NCBI RefSeq assembly: GCF_007990225.1
Contig: NZ_BJWF01000003.1
Span: forward strand, 1 to 64,000
Direction of reading: 5' to 3'
Origin: Enterococcus villorum
GTDB taxonomy: Bacteria; Bacillota; Bacilli; Lactobacillales; Enterococcaceae
DNA length: 64,000 nucleotides
Every line of letters starts with the position of its first letter. Positions within the stretch are counted from its first letter, which is position 1. Of this stretch, positions 54,968-62,512 are shown piece after piece. The notes under the pieces were generated by a model, which worked only from the letters and a program-made list of their open reading frames with translations, made no database searches and had not been told where the DNA came from. The position numbers and the translations under genes are program-made.

Positions 54968-56101
54968 CTAACTTAGTAGCCTTAAATTCGGAATTTCCTT
55001 TTGACTATTTTCATAAGAAAAGTTGTATCCTGTAACTTTTTCTACCTCATCTTTTGGCAGTTTAAACAACTGAAATAACTCATTTTTAGAAATTACATTG
55101 TTGTTAACAATCATTTCGATAACCATTTTCAATAGTTTTGGTTTTTCTATAGGCATTGCATCATCGTAGGGCTCTTTAGTTCTCCATTTATTAGCAGAAA
55201 TTCTTTTATTCAAATACAAACGTTGGTCATCATTAATTAAATTCAATGAATATGTTTTATAAATCATCGCCTGAATTGATACTTTCCAGTATTTTTTTAA
55301 ATCTACATAATAATCTAGCGAAGTAGACAACAGAGAATCAGTAAATGCTTGAGAAGGTAATAAAAAATGAGAGGCAAACAAATTAGCTTGCATTTCAATA
55401 ACGTTTTTAAGGTCTTGGGCAGAATAGTCATGTATGCTTTCAATACTGTTATGCAATAAAATATGACCTAATTCATGTGCTACATTAAATCGACGTCTAA
55501 CTGCTGATTCACTATTATCAGTAAGCATTATAAATGGTCTATCAACAATCCAACGCGATACCGCATCTAAAGTTTGATTGGACATATTTGCTTCGGCAAT
55601 AACAATACCATTTTTTTCAGCAACCTGAATCAAATTATTTATTGGAGAGCTTAAATCTAACTCCCATTTTTTTCTCAACTCATTTGCTTTCTTTATGATA
55701 TCATCTTCGGTTATATCGTAGATATCTTTCTCTAATATATCTGGCAAATTTAATTTAGGAAAATTCACATATGATGATAATTTTCCGTATATATCAAACA
55801 AATATTTCAATCTTTCTTTTTGCATGTCTCTAACACGTTTAGTCGATGCAGTTTGACTTCTGAAAAAAGTAGCTCCTGTAGTAAATTCTGAAACTTCATT
55901 TGAAAAAAAACTTCTAGGAAAGTTCAAGACTGATAATATTTTTAATAAACTTTCAGCTTTTGGAATAGTTTTGCCAGACTCATAATTTGATATCATTTGT
56001 CGGGACAAACCTGCTCTTTCTGCCAACTCTTTCATCGTCATCCCTCTAGAGATACGAGCTGACGTTAATTGCTTAGGATTAAACGCTGTCCTTTCTTTCA
56101 T
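54968..56101 (-). CDS. XRE-family HTH fused to ImmA/IrrE-type metallopeptidase
   Basis: 377 aa. The N-terminal HTH_3 domain (about 10-65) reads LTSARISRGMTMKELAERAGLSRQMISNYESGKTIP. The M78 peptidase domain (about 140-270) has zinc motif HELGHILLH, then EMQANLFASHFLLP with the third ligand region. The C-terminus (about 280-377) is helical. Such proteins act as repressors and as proteases that cut partner repressors in phage and ICE switches or in toxin-antitoxin-like modules. The start overlaps the upstream gene by 23 bp, with GAGGTG upstream. An own terminator follows. Confidence 0.9.
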   Translation of the reverse strand: MKERTAFNPKQLTSARISRGMTMKELAERAGLSRQMISNYESGKTIPKAESLLKILSVLNFPRSFFSNEVSEFTTGATFFRSQTASTKRVRDMQKERLKYLFDIYGKLSSYVNFPKLNLPDILEKDIYDITEDDIIKKANELRKKWELDLSSPINNLIQVAEKNGIVIAEANMSNQTLDAVSRWIVDRPFIMLTDNSESAVRRRFNVAHELGHILLHNSIESIHDYSAQDLKNVIEMQANLFASHFLLPSQAFTDSLLSTSLDYYVDLKKYWKVSIQAMIYKTYSLNLINDDQRLYLNKRISANKWRTKEPYDDAMPIEKPKLLKMVIEMIVNNNVISKNELFQLFKLPKDEVEKVTGYNFSYENSQKEIPNLRLLS

Positions 56102-56624
56102 CTTTTTCTACACCTCTTCTTATGAGCTCTTCGGCTTCGGACGTGAAAGTCAGTTGTAATTCATCAATAATTTCCTTCGGATTTTCTAATACAACTGGAG
56201 AATTAGTGATATCAATTTGATCGATCCATGATAACGTTCCATACTCTTCACTAACTTCAGGTAATCCCAACTTCACAAAATCTAATTTATGATTTTTCCC
56301 TCCATAAGTCAACAACAAAAAAGGAGGGTTTTGTTGATTGTATTCAGCATTCAAGTCTTCAGGATCAGTGAATATATTATATTGCTTATTCAACAGGCTA
56401 CCACGATCCCTAAAAACTGCTTTTCTAGGAACTGCATATGGACTAGAAACTTTTGCTGGCGTTAGTATTCCACCTTTAACTTCAACTAGTAAATATGTAT
56501 GTCCATTTGAGTATCTGCTACTAGACTTATCTGCAATTTCGTGGGAGATACTCGAACTCTGTAATACTTGTTTCAAGCCTACATCTACCAAACCATGTCT
56601 AACATATCCCTTTACCTTGTTCAT
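56079..56624 (-). CDS. Unknown 181-aa protein paired with XRE/ImmA protein
   Basis: 181 aa from ATG at 56624, which lies inside the TGAAATG junction with the 44-aa ORF; the frame extends to 56666 without a ribosome site. No family recognised. The sequence is soluble with a mixed alpha/beta look; YLLVEVKGGILTPAKVSS and FLLLTYGGKNHKLDFVKLGLP stand out. E-V-K-G resembles the E-x-K half of a PD-(D/E)xK nuclease, but I cannot show the preceding Asp. The C-terminus is highly charged (RRGVEKDERKDSV). It overlaps the ImmA gene by 23 bp, so the two products are made together and may interact. Confidence 0.7.
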   Translation of the reverse strand: MNKVKGYVRHGLVDVGLKQVLQSSSISHEIADKSSSRYSNGHTYLLVEVKGGILTPAKVSSPYAVPRKAVFRDRGSLLNKQYNIFTDPEDLNAEYNQQNPPFLLLTYGGKNHKLDFVKLGLPEVSEEYGTLSWIDQIDITNSPVVLENPKEIIDELQLTFTSEAEELIRRGVEKDERKDSV

Positions 56625-56625
56625 T

Positions 56626-56760
56626 TCAGGCCTTTGAAATACCCTTTTCTCGTAAAATAAGATCATCTAAAAATCTATATGCTTCTTTTATACTTAAAGA
56701 TAGAATTCCCGATAGTCTTGGATCACAATTATCACGTAAATGATTCTGTAAAATTTCCAT
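56626..56760 (-). CDS. 44-aa ORF leading the XRE/ImmA operon
   Basis: Runs from ATG at 56760 to TGA at 56628-56626 and is preceded by a perfect AGGAGGTC ribosome site. The product starts MEILQNHLRDNCDPRLSG, is charged and probably helical, and has no membrane segment. Its stop overlaps the next ATG, the sign of a true coupled operon gene. No family recognised. It could be an antitoxin-like, Cro-like or leader peptide. Confidence 0.65.
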   Translation of the reverse strand: MEILQNHLRDNCDPRLSGILSLSIKEAYRFLDDLILREKGISKA

Positions 56761-56776
56761 AAAAGACCTCCTGAGA

Positions 56777-56800
56777 TTAACAATATGTATACTATGTTAA
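56777..56800 (-). promoter_or_regulatory. Imperfect palindromic operator/promoter of the three-gene operon
   Basis: Half-sites TTAACATA and ATATTGTTAA flank a central GTATAC, 17 bp before the ribosome site. The centre TATACAT can act as -10. The location suits autoregulation by the XRE protein. Confidence 0.5.
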
Positions 56801-57060
56801 TAGTTTGCCTTTTTTTATTTATATGAAATGAGATTCCCATTAAGATATGCTTCTGAAAACTCTATCAGTACTTCAGACTTCATCCGCTATATACTTCTTT
56901 CTGAATAGCCCATCGCAAGGCTAATCCTATAATTTATGAATCTATCTAGCACGCAGAAGCTGCAATAGATTATTTTACGATTAATCCATTAAAGCTGTTA
57001 AAATCATCTCTCTCTGCTTCTATATCCATCATCTGGATAATCGACTCTTCTGTTTTATTG
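56801..57060. other. Gene-free part of the element upstream of the operon
   Basis: 260 bp with no gene on either strand. The plus frame leading into 57061-57165 stays open over 57001-57060 but encodes an Ile/Ser-rich stretch that does not look like protein, so the remnant above is short. Nothing else recognised. Confidence 0.5.
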
Positions 57061-57165
57061 CCACGCTTCGAAGCTTTTTATCTTCGCATTGTTCGAGAGC
57101 TTGAAGATCAGGATAAAGAAAAAATCAATGCTGTATTCGATAGTTTATATAAAAATGATAACTAG
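57061..57165 (+). pseudogene. Possible integrase C-terminal remnant
   Basis: A plus-strand frame ends at TAG 57163-57165, 59 bp before the tRNA repeat. The last codons read LEDQDKEKINAVFDSLYKN, a charged helix of the kind that ends phage-type tyrosine recombinases. No catalytic Arg-His-Tyr region survives. Position is the main support. Confidence 0.3.
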
Positions 57166-57183
57166 TTTGGCACTTTTTGGCAC
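57166..57183 (+). repeat. Paired TTTGGCAC direct repeats
   Basis: TTTGGCAC at 57166-57173 and 57176-57183, immediately after the putative integrase stop. They resemble arm-type integrase sites near attachment sites; this is inference. Confidence 0.5.
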
Positions 57184-57195
57184 AAATATAGAACA

Positions 57196-57225
57196 AACCC
57201 CTGTACCGTAAAGGATACAGGGGTT
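57196..57225 (+). terminator. Hairpin between element end and tRNA-Arg
   Basis: AACCCCTGTACC, loop gtaaa, GG-a-TACAGGGGTT followed by ATTTTTA. It abuts the proximal direct repeat and may end transcription coming from the element. Confidence 0.75.
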
Positions 57226-57243
57226 ATTTTTACGTTCCTGACT
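57225..57243. repeat. Proximal att-like direct repeat inside tRNA-Arg
   Basis: Identical to 54638-54656. Covers 11 nt of the tRNA 3' end and 8 nt of flank. Confidence 0.75.
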
Positions 57244-57306
57244 GGAATTGAACCAGCGACCTATCGCTTAGGAGGCGATTGCTCTATCCTACTGAGCTAC
57301 AGGAAC
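57233..57306 (-). tRNA. tRNA-Arg (anticodon CCT)
   Basis: 74 nt on the minus strand. Acceptor arms GTTCCTG/CAGGAAC pair over 7 bp with discriminator G. The D arm has AGCTCAGTAGGATAGAGC. The anticodon stem ATCGC/GCGAT holds loop CTCCTAA with anticodon CCT, which reads AGG. The T arm is GCTGGTTCAATTCCAGT. CCA is not encoded. Its 3' end is the integration site of the neighbouring element. Confidence 0.95.
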
Positions 57307-57452
57307 AATTTCAATGATATTATTTTATCTTGTTTAGGAATGACTTGCAAGCTTCTGTGTGAAAAATCATTTTGTTAAGAAGCAAAACTTTTCCATAACC
57401 GACTATCAGATGATAAAATAAATCTACATTATATAGTAAGGAGGTTTTATTT

Positions 57453-57617
57453 ATGCACGACAAGCCAAAGGAGCAAGTATATGCTGAACGTTTTGATGCA
57501 TCAAAAAACGAACGTGAAAAGCTAAGTAAAGAAGCAGTCAAAGAACATGAAGATGAAAAACCTCAACAAAAAGAAAGTCGAAAATTCAAGTTCACTAAAA
57601 AAGAAGAGTTGCTATAG
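57453..57617 (+). CDS. Small highly charged protein (54 aa)
   Basis: Runs from ATG 57453 to TAG 57617, with an AAGGAGG ribosome site and a strong terminator behind (57685-57724). The product starts MHDKPKEQVYAERFDASK and is about half Lys, Glu, Asp, Arg and Gln, so it is likely disordered or a single helix. It has no membrane segment and no family I recognise. The full expression signals make it a convincing gene. Confidence 0.7.
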   Translation: MHDKPKEQVYAERFDASKNEREKLSKEAVKEHEDEKPQQKESRKFKFTKKEELL

Positions 57618-57684
57618 TACAAATTCGTTCTCAATTCACGAAAGAATGCTTAGAATTAAGGATTTTTTCCCATGTGATTAAACC

Positions 57685-57724
57685 AGAAACACTCCAAACA
57701 TTTTTTTAAGTTTGGAGTGTTTCT
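57685..57724. terminator. Strong terminator after the 54-aa gene
   Basis: AGAAACACTCCAAAC and GTTTGGAGTGTTTCT, perfect 15-bp arms, 10-nt loop, short T tail. It can serve both strands. Confidence 0.9.
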
Positions 57725-57874
57725 TTGAAGTTATCCGGTTGTTTCTCAACCTTTTTGACGGTATTCAACAACCAGCTTCTTCAAATAAGCCTGAATTTTT
57801 CAAAATATGAAATGCTATTTCAAAAAATTCTTTCTTATTTCTTCGAAGCTAACCAGTTGTTTCTCAACCTTTTA
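57725..57874. repeat. Diverged direct repeat, two copies
   Basis: Copies at about 57725-57757 and 57842-57874 share the block GTTGTTTCTCAACCTTTT. The first can fold as GGTTG/CAACC plus T run, a mini-terminator; the second overlaps the stop of the acetyltransferase gene. Confidence 0.6.
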
Positions 57875-59053
57875 GAAATAATCATTTAAGATTGGTTGTT
57901 GACTTGGGAAGCATTTACCGATTTCTAAGAGAGAATCTGTTGAAAGTATAATCTGATTAAAAAATGCAAGTTCTTCGATTTTTCGATACCCCATCAATAA
58001 CTGGGTGACGCTCTGAATTGTTCCACTTATAACTGGTAAACTTGTTTCTTCCACTTTTTTGATATTGATACTTTCATTCGTAACAGCTATTTCAAATATT
58101 CCTTCATTCCACTTGGCATAAGTATCTTCTGTTATTTCAAGGGCAAAACTGAAATTTTTTTCTGTGAAAGGATATTCGTTTAAAAATAATTCCACATCAA
58201 CGATTCTTCCCATCATGTACGGGGTAATACTCATCTTAGCAAATGGATTTTTTAGTAAATAGTTTTTGTCACTTCCTGAATACCCACAAGAATATTCAAA
58301 AGAATCAAAGGCCCCACTATGTGAACTGACAAATCTCACTATTCCACTGAATGCTTCATGAGTTAAATACCCCCATTCGACAACGACAAATTTAGGAGCA
58401 GTTAATTGATAAACAACATACCCTTTCACTTCTCCTATTTCATCATAATATAAAGCATAATGATTTTCTTTTTTTTGTTTAAATTTATAAGTGTACCACC
58501 AATCTTCTCTGCTCAATCCCCCACGCTGATTTTCAGGTATTTGTCTATAGATCATTTCGATTACTTTTTTCGCCTGTTCAAATGTCGTACGTTTCATTTT
58601 CCCAGAAGTTTTTTTCACATTTGGTACGTCACGACTATCCAAATGATAGTGGATTTTATCAAACAATTGTTCATAACCATATCGACGGTAAAATGGGTAA
58701 GAAAAAGGGGCTAAGTAAGAAAGGCTGACTTTTCTTTCACGACAATCCTTTAAAATTCTTTCCATAATTTGATTAATTCCGCCTTGTCCTCTAGCCTCTG
58801 GATAAGACGCCACATAACCAATGCCTGCCATTAAGTATTTTTTACCGTAAAAGGTAACAGAAAAAGGGGTAGCCATTACTTGACTTGTTAGTCGTTTTTC
58901 TTCATCAAAATAACCATAATTCCATGAATTTTCAACAATCATTTGGAAACGTTCGCGTCTTTCAGGTGTATCCTTTGCGTTAAAGGCATAGGTTGCTAAC
59001 TCAAACATTTCCTCTTTATAAGCATTTTTTAATTCTTTTACTTCATTTGCCAT
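57872..59053 (-). CDS. Eis-like GNAT N-acetyltransferase
   Basis: 393 aa from ATG at 59053 (GGAAGGGG upstream; the frame extends without a ribosome site). The first GNAT domain (about 5-145) has the acetyl-CoA loop ASYPEARGQGGINQIM. A second GNAT-like domain (about 150-285) and a C-terminal SCP2-like domain (about 290-393) complete the Eis architecture. Family members acetylate amines such as aminoglycosides or peptides; the substrate here is unknown. It is monocistronic. Confidence 0.88.
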   Translation of the reverse strand: MANEVKELKNAYKEEMFELATYAFNAKDTPERRERFQMIVENSWNYGYFDEEKRLTSQVMATPFSVTFYGKKYLMAGIGYVASYPEARGQGGINQIMERILKDCRERKVSLSYLAPFSYPFYRRYGYEQLFDKIHYHLDSRDVPNVKKTSGKMKRTTFEQAKKVIEMIYRQIPENQRGGLSREDWWYTYKFKQKKENHYALYYDEIGEVKGYVVYQLTAPKFVVVEWGYLTHEAFSGIVRFVSSHSGAFDSFEYSCGYSGSDKNYLLKNPFAKMSITPYMMGRIVDVELFLNEYPFTEKNFSFALEITEDTYAKWNEGIFEIAVTNESINIKKVEETSLPVISGTIQSVTQLLMGYRKIEELAFFNQIILSTDSLLEIGKCFPSQQPILNDYF

Positions 59054-59282
59054 TTTTTTGTTACCCCTTCCATCAAAAACAATAAAAAATTGTGACAAGT
59101 TTAGCGATTCAATCATAGTCACTTTATCAAAATAAAAAGTTTATTTCAATCAATCACTATTTCCTTGAATTTACTTATACTTGTCACAACTTTCTTTTTT
59201 ATATCCTTTATCTCTTTCATAAGAAGTCAGCGCAAAACAACGACGCCTCCTAAGTTTCAAAATCAAACAGTCCTTATAAAAG

Positions 59283-59696
59283 CTAATAAGTTTCTTCGAT
59301 CATTACTAACATCTTTTTAAATCGTCTTTTTTTAAAATACATCAATAAAGTTCCTAAAATCATATCATTTAATTTTTGTAGCATCCCATATGATTCCATT
59401 TTTTCCGTGTACCGTACTTCGCAGGACTTGTCATCTAGTGGTTTAATCTGATAGTGTACGACAAAATCATTTTTTGTGGTAGACGTTCGAAATTTATACG
59501 ACTGATTTTCAATAACCTCTTCGATTTTGATTCGAGCTCGGTTATTTTGTGAGAATTGTTTGACGTATTCAAGATTTTTTAATTGTTTACGAGTCACCGA
59601 TTTTCCAGTCTCTTTACGTACATCAAAAAGGACAGATTCTATCACTTTATCATAGAAAAAGGATGCCGGAATATTTAATTTTCTTATAATTTCCAT
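59283..59696 (-). CDS. DUF3284-family protein
   Basis: 137 aa, starting MEIIRKLNIPASFFYDKVIESVL and with a middle beta-rich part (NQSYKFRTSTTKNDFVVHYQI), the DUF3284 look, probably a START/SRPBCC-like fold. The C-terminus is strongly basic (YFKKRRFKKMLVMIEE). Its ATG shares bases with the upstream stop (TGATG), so it is the last gene of a run that starts in the PTS region. DUF3284 genes are common beside lactose/cellobiose PTS genes; the function is unknown. Confidence 0.82.
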   Translation of the reverse strand: MEIIRKLNIPASFFYDKVIESVLFDVRKETGKSVTRKQLKNLEYVKQFSQNNRARIKIEEVIENQSYKFRTSTTKNDFVVHYQIKPLDDKSCEVRYTEKMESYGMLQKLNDMILGTLLMYFKKRRFKKMLVMIEETY

Positions 59697-59878
59697 CAGC
59701 TATTTTTCCCCTTTGCTTCTTCTCTTTTTTTCCCTTTCAAAAAGAAATATATACCTAAACCTGCCAGAAATAATCCCGTAACCATACTATATAAATCATA
59801 GTTTTGTGAACCAGGATTTAAAGAATATAATACAATCAATGAACCAATACTACATAAAAATAAGCCGTTTTTTATCAT
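59696..59878 (-). CDS. Small two-span membrane protein (DUF3188-like)
   Basis: 60 aa with two hydrophobic segments (about 4-20 and 30-48) and a basic tail (KGKKREEAKGKNS). The layout matches DUF3188. GGAAGGG precedes ATG. It lies 35 bp after the 73-aa gene and overlaps the DUF3284 gene by its stop. Function unknown. Confidence 0.72.
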   Translation of the reverse strand: MIKNGLFLCSIGSLIVLYSLNPGSQNYDLYSMVTGLFLAGLGIYFFLKGKKREEAKGKNS

Positions 59879-59913
59879 TTTGAACCCTTCCTATCTTTCA
59901 ACCACGTTTCTGA

Positions 59914-60135
59914 CTAAACTGCTGCTGCTTGAAAATACAAGACAGTTCCCCATGGTTGTGCTTTGATTAACTCTTTTGCTTTTTGGGCAGCTGCTTCTTT
60001 ATCATCTGCACTTGTTTCAAAGAACAACTTAATTCCTTGTTTTTCTTTAAAAGTATACGAAAGTCCATCTTCGTTATAACCTTCTAGTAACTCTTTAATT
60101 GCATCTTGTTGCATCGCACTTGCAATGGAAATCAT
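59914..60135 (-). CDS. 73-aa protein in the cellobiose PTS region
   Basis: 73 aa starting MISIASAMQQDAIKELLEGY, ending TVLYFQAAAV; a small alpha/beta protein with a central FKEKQGIKLFFET strand pair. AGGAGGAAG precedes ATG. No named family recognised. A perfect hairpin (60164-60192) separates it from the PTS EIIC gene, so expression may fall off here. Confidence 0.7.
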   Translation of the reverse strand: MISIASAMQQDAIKELLEGYNEDGLSYTFKEKQGIKLFFETSADDKEAAAQKAKELIKAQPWGTVLYFQAAAV

Positions 60136-60163
60136 AAATCTTCCTCCTACATAATTTTTAATG

Positions 60164-60192
60164 GAGCAGAAACATAAAAAATGTTTCTGCTC
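60164..60192 (-). terminator. Hairpin after the PTS EIIC gene
   Basis: GAGCAGAAACAT, 5-nt loop, ATGTTTCTGCTC: a perfect 12-bp stem. The tail on the minus strand (CATTAAAAATT) is poor in T, so it may be a partial terminator or mRNA-stabilising stem. Confidence 0.7.
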
Positions 60193-60206
60193 TATCTGTT
60201 CGTTTA

Positions 60207-61664
60207 TTATTGTTCGCCGGCTGCGGGATCCATCTTATTCGCTGAAATAACAAATGGTGCCCAGATTAAGAATGTCACAACCATACATACTAATGTAACA
60301 ATAGGAGCGCGCCAGTCAGCTCCAGTAGCTAAGAATGAGAGCAAGAATGGTGGAACAACCCAAGTAACTTGTTGCGATACTGGTGCCACCAAACCGAGGT
60401 AAGTTGCTACCCAGCCGATTGCTGTTGCTACAACAGGTGCCACTAAAAATGGAATAAACATAATCGCATTTAAAACAATTGGCAATCCGAACATGACTGG
60501 TTCATTAATGTTGAAGATACCAGGACCGATTGATAATTTAGCGACAGTTAAATAGTCTGCTCGTTTAGAAAGCAATAAGATGGCAATTAGCAGAACAATG
60601 GTACCACCTGATCCACCAAACCATGCAAAAGCATCAAATGAACCACGAACCCACATATACGCCTTTCCATCTTCAATTGCATCTAACACAGCGGGTGTAC
60701 CCGTTTTTCCATTGTATCCTTTTTGGAAGATATCAATATTGATCAATTGGGCTTGTCCCCAAATTCCTTCCAATACTGGAGCTAACACGTTTGGTCCATG
60801 GATACCAAAGAACCAGAAAACCTGCACAAAAATAGTAACAATCAATACTGCTCCAATTCCCTGTGATAAGCCTAAGAAAGGTTCAGCAATGTATTTTTGA
60901 ACCAAATCAATGATCAGTTGACCATCAGCAATACGACCGACGATATAATTAATAATTGCAATGATATATAAAGCAATTGTTGCTGGTAAAATAGCTGCAA
61001 AAGCTTTTGATACTGCCGGAGGTACAGAATCTGGCATCTTGATCGTAATATTCGCTAACATTAGTTTACAGAAAATAATAACAGAAATAGCACCCATAAT
61101 CATTACTGTAAAATAAGCATTTCCATTTAAATGATCAAGTTTTAACCAACCCCAAAGTCCTACTGACAAGGTTCCATCCGCAATCGTAGCACCTAATTCT
61201 GTTCCATTGATTGCATCGGCAATGTTTTTTGGTACATCTACATTTAGTGCTGCTGACAACGATGGTCCAAAAGCAATACCTTGGATAAGAGTAGCTAGCC
61301 CCACGATTCCGCCAGCTAAATCATTTACACCATACGCTCTTGCAAGATTGTAACCCCACGAAAAAGCAAAGATCAATCCCGCAATGGCCAATGTTCCATT
61401 CCAGACAAATCCATTGATCCCAATAATTACATTTAATACTGCGAAAATCCCCTTGTCTGCTGCTAAACTATCCGCATACGTACTAATAAATTGTTGTGGC
61501 AAATCTCGAATAATTGCATTGATCATTACCGCAACTGATCCTGCCATGGTTGCAGGCAAGGTACCAATAAAGGCGTCACGCAAAGCAACTAAATGTTTTT
61601 GCGCACCAATTTTTGCGGCAACGGGTAGGATGTATTTCTCCATCCAACTTGTTAATCCGTTCAT
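60207..61664 (-). CDS. celB: PTS EIIC, lactose/cellobiose family
   Basis: 485 aa with about ten membrane segments. The opening SWMEKYILPVAAKIGAQKHLVALRDAFIGTLPATMAGSV and the sugar-site loop SIGPGIFNINEPVMFGLPIVLN are the family signatures. It moves and phosphorylates a beta-glucoside such as cellobiose together with the EIIB and EIIA proteins. It is somewhat longer than many EIIC proteins (about 430-450). It lies 123 bp after EIIA. Confidence 0.93.
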   Translation of the reverse strand: MNGLTSWMEKYILPVAAKIGAQKHLVALRDAFIGTLPATMAGSVAVMINAIIRDLPQQFISTYADSLAADKGIFAVLNVIIGINGFVWNGTLAIAGLIFAFSWGYNLARAYGVNDLAGGIVGLATLIQGIAFGPSLSAALNVDVPKNIADAINGTELGATIADGTLSVGLWGWLKLDHLNGNAYFTVMIMGAISVIIFCKLMLANITIKMPDSVPPAVSKAFAAILPATIALYIIAIINYIVGRIADGQLIIDLVQKYIAEPFLGLSQGIGAVLIVTIFVQVFWFFGIHGPNVLAPVLEGIWGQAQLINIDIFQKGYNGKTGTPAVLDAIEDGKAYMWVRGSFDAFAWFGGSGGTIVLLIAILLLSKRADYLTVAKLSIGPGIFNINEPVMFGLPIVLNAIMFIPFLVAPVVATAIGWVATYLGLVAPVSQQVTWVVPPFLLSFLATGADWRAPIVTLVCMVVTFLIWAPFVISANKMDPAAGEQ

Positions 61665-61787
61665 TTTTTCTTTCCCCCTATAAGTTATTTATATAAAGAT
61701 TAATCTCCTTATACCAAATTAAAAAATCCGTTCAAAATTTTTCTTCTTCCGTTCAAAAAAGAAGGTTCTTATTTTCCCTAACAATAT

Positions 61788-62108
61788 TTATTCGCTATCC
61801 ATCCGACGATAAAGTTCAATGATCTCTTCTGCTAAATCTGTAAAAGCAATTGAAGTCATCAAATGATCTTGACTATGGACTGTCAATAAAGTTACTTGTA
61901 CATGATTTCCTTGTGCTTCTTGTGTCAGCATTTGCGTCTGCGAATGATGCGCTTGAACCAAAGACTCTTTTGCGTCCACTATTTTTTGGTCCGCTAGTTC
62001 AAAATCACCTTTTTTCGCAGCAGTAATCGCTTCCATTGCATCGCTCTTAGCGTTTCCACCAAACATAATTAATCCCATGATGGCTTCAAGATTTTGTTGA
62101 TCTTCCAC
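61788..62108 (-). CDS. celC: PTS EIIA, lactose/cellobiose family
   Basis: 106 aa, the normal trimeric helical EIIA. LEAIMGLIMFGGNAKSDAMEAI at the start, AHHSQTQML, and VHSQDHLMTS with the phosphorylated His and the metal-site Asp. It accepts phosphate from HPr and passes it to EIIB. It lies 25 bp after celA. Confidence 0.95.
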   Translation of the reverse strand: MEDQQNLEAIMGLIMFGGNAKSDAMEAITAAKKGDFELADQKIVDAKESLVQAHHSQTQMLTQEAQGNHVQVTLLTVHSQDHLMTSIAFTDLAEEIIELYRRMDSE

Positions 62109-62133
62109 TTTCTTTCCTCCACTTTCTATGGAT

Positions 62134-62451
62134 TTATTGCATTAATTTTTCTGCTTGTTCTAATACCTTGGCGCCATTCATCATGCCATAATCTTGCATA
62201 TTGATGACATCCAACGGAATACCTTTTGGAGCTAATTTTTGCTCAAACTGTGCTTTCATGAAACGAACTTGTGGACCTAGTAACAATACGTCTACATTCT
62301 TTGCTTCAAGGTTGTTATCTGCATCTGAAGCTGATACGGCAAAGATATCTGCCTCAATTCCTTTTTCTTCAGCTGCTTTTTGCATTTTTGTGACTAATAG
62401 ACTTGTGCTCATACCAGCAGAACACACTAACATAATTGTTTTTTTCGCCAT
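62134..62451 (-). CDS. celA: PTS EIIB, lactose/cellobiose family
   Basis: 105 aa from ATG at 62451 (AAAGGAG at good distance; the GTG at 62460 is too close). The phospho-Cys lies in the loop MLVCSAGMSTSLLV (Cys10), and VLLLGPQVRFM is typical. It passes phosphate from EIIA to the sugar in EIIC. It is the first gene of the operon, directly behind the sigma-54 promoter. Confidence 0.95.
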   Translation of the reverse strand: MAKKTIMLVCSAGMSTSLLVTKMQKAAEEKGIEADIFAVSASDADNNLEAKNVDVLLLGPQVRFMKAQFEQKLAPKGIPLDVINMQDYGMMNGAKVLEQAEKLMQ

Positions 62452-62490
62452 TTTCTCCACTCCTTTTAATTTGTTTTACACATAATTATA

Positions 62491-62508
62491 ATGCAAGAAG
62501 CATGCCAA
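62491..62508 (-). promoter_or_regulatory. Sigma-54 (-24/-12) promoter of the cel operon
   Basis: Minus strand TTGGCATGCTTCTTGCAT. It matches TGGCACG-N4-TTGC(A/T) at all but one position, with the GG and GC pairs at exact spacing. It lies 39 bp before the celA ATG. A LevR-type activator, which works with sigma-54, is next door. Confidence 0.85.
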
Positions 62509-62512
62509 ATAA

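Larger units (their letters stand above)
54638..57243. mobile_element. Small integrated element at tRNA-Arg(CCT)
   Basis: A 2.6-kb segment is bounded by 19-bp direct repeats. One lies in the 3' end of the tRNA gene, the standard target of tyrosine-recombinase elements. The segment holds a three-gene operon ending in an XRE/ImmA-IrrE protein, a possible integrase tail (57061-57165) and paired TTTGGCAC repeats. It is probably a decayed prophage or genomic-island remnant, or a minimal satellite. No intact integrase, replication or packaging gene is present. Confidence 0.6.

Noticed and set aside
54968-56101. Calling the element an intact prophage
   Set aside because: No integrase, replication, packaging or structural genes lie between the repeats; only 2.6 kb is present.
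57320-57541. 73-codon minus-strand frame next to tRNA-Arg
   Set aside because: It is antisense to the 54-aa gene, which has much better signals.
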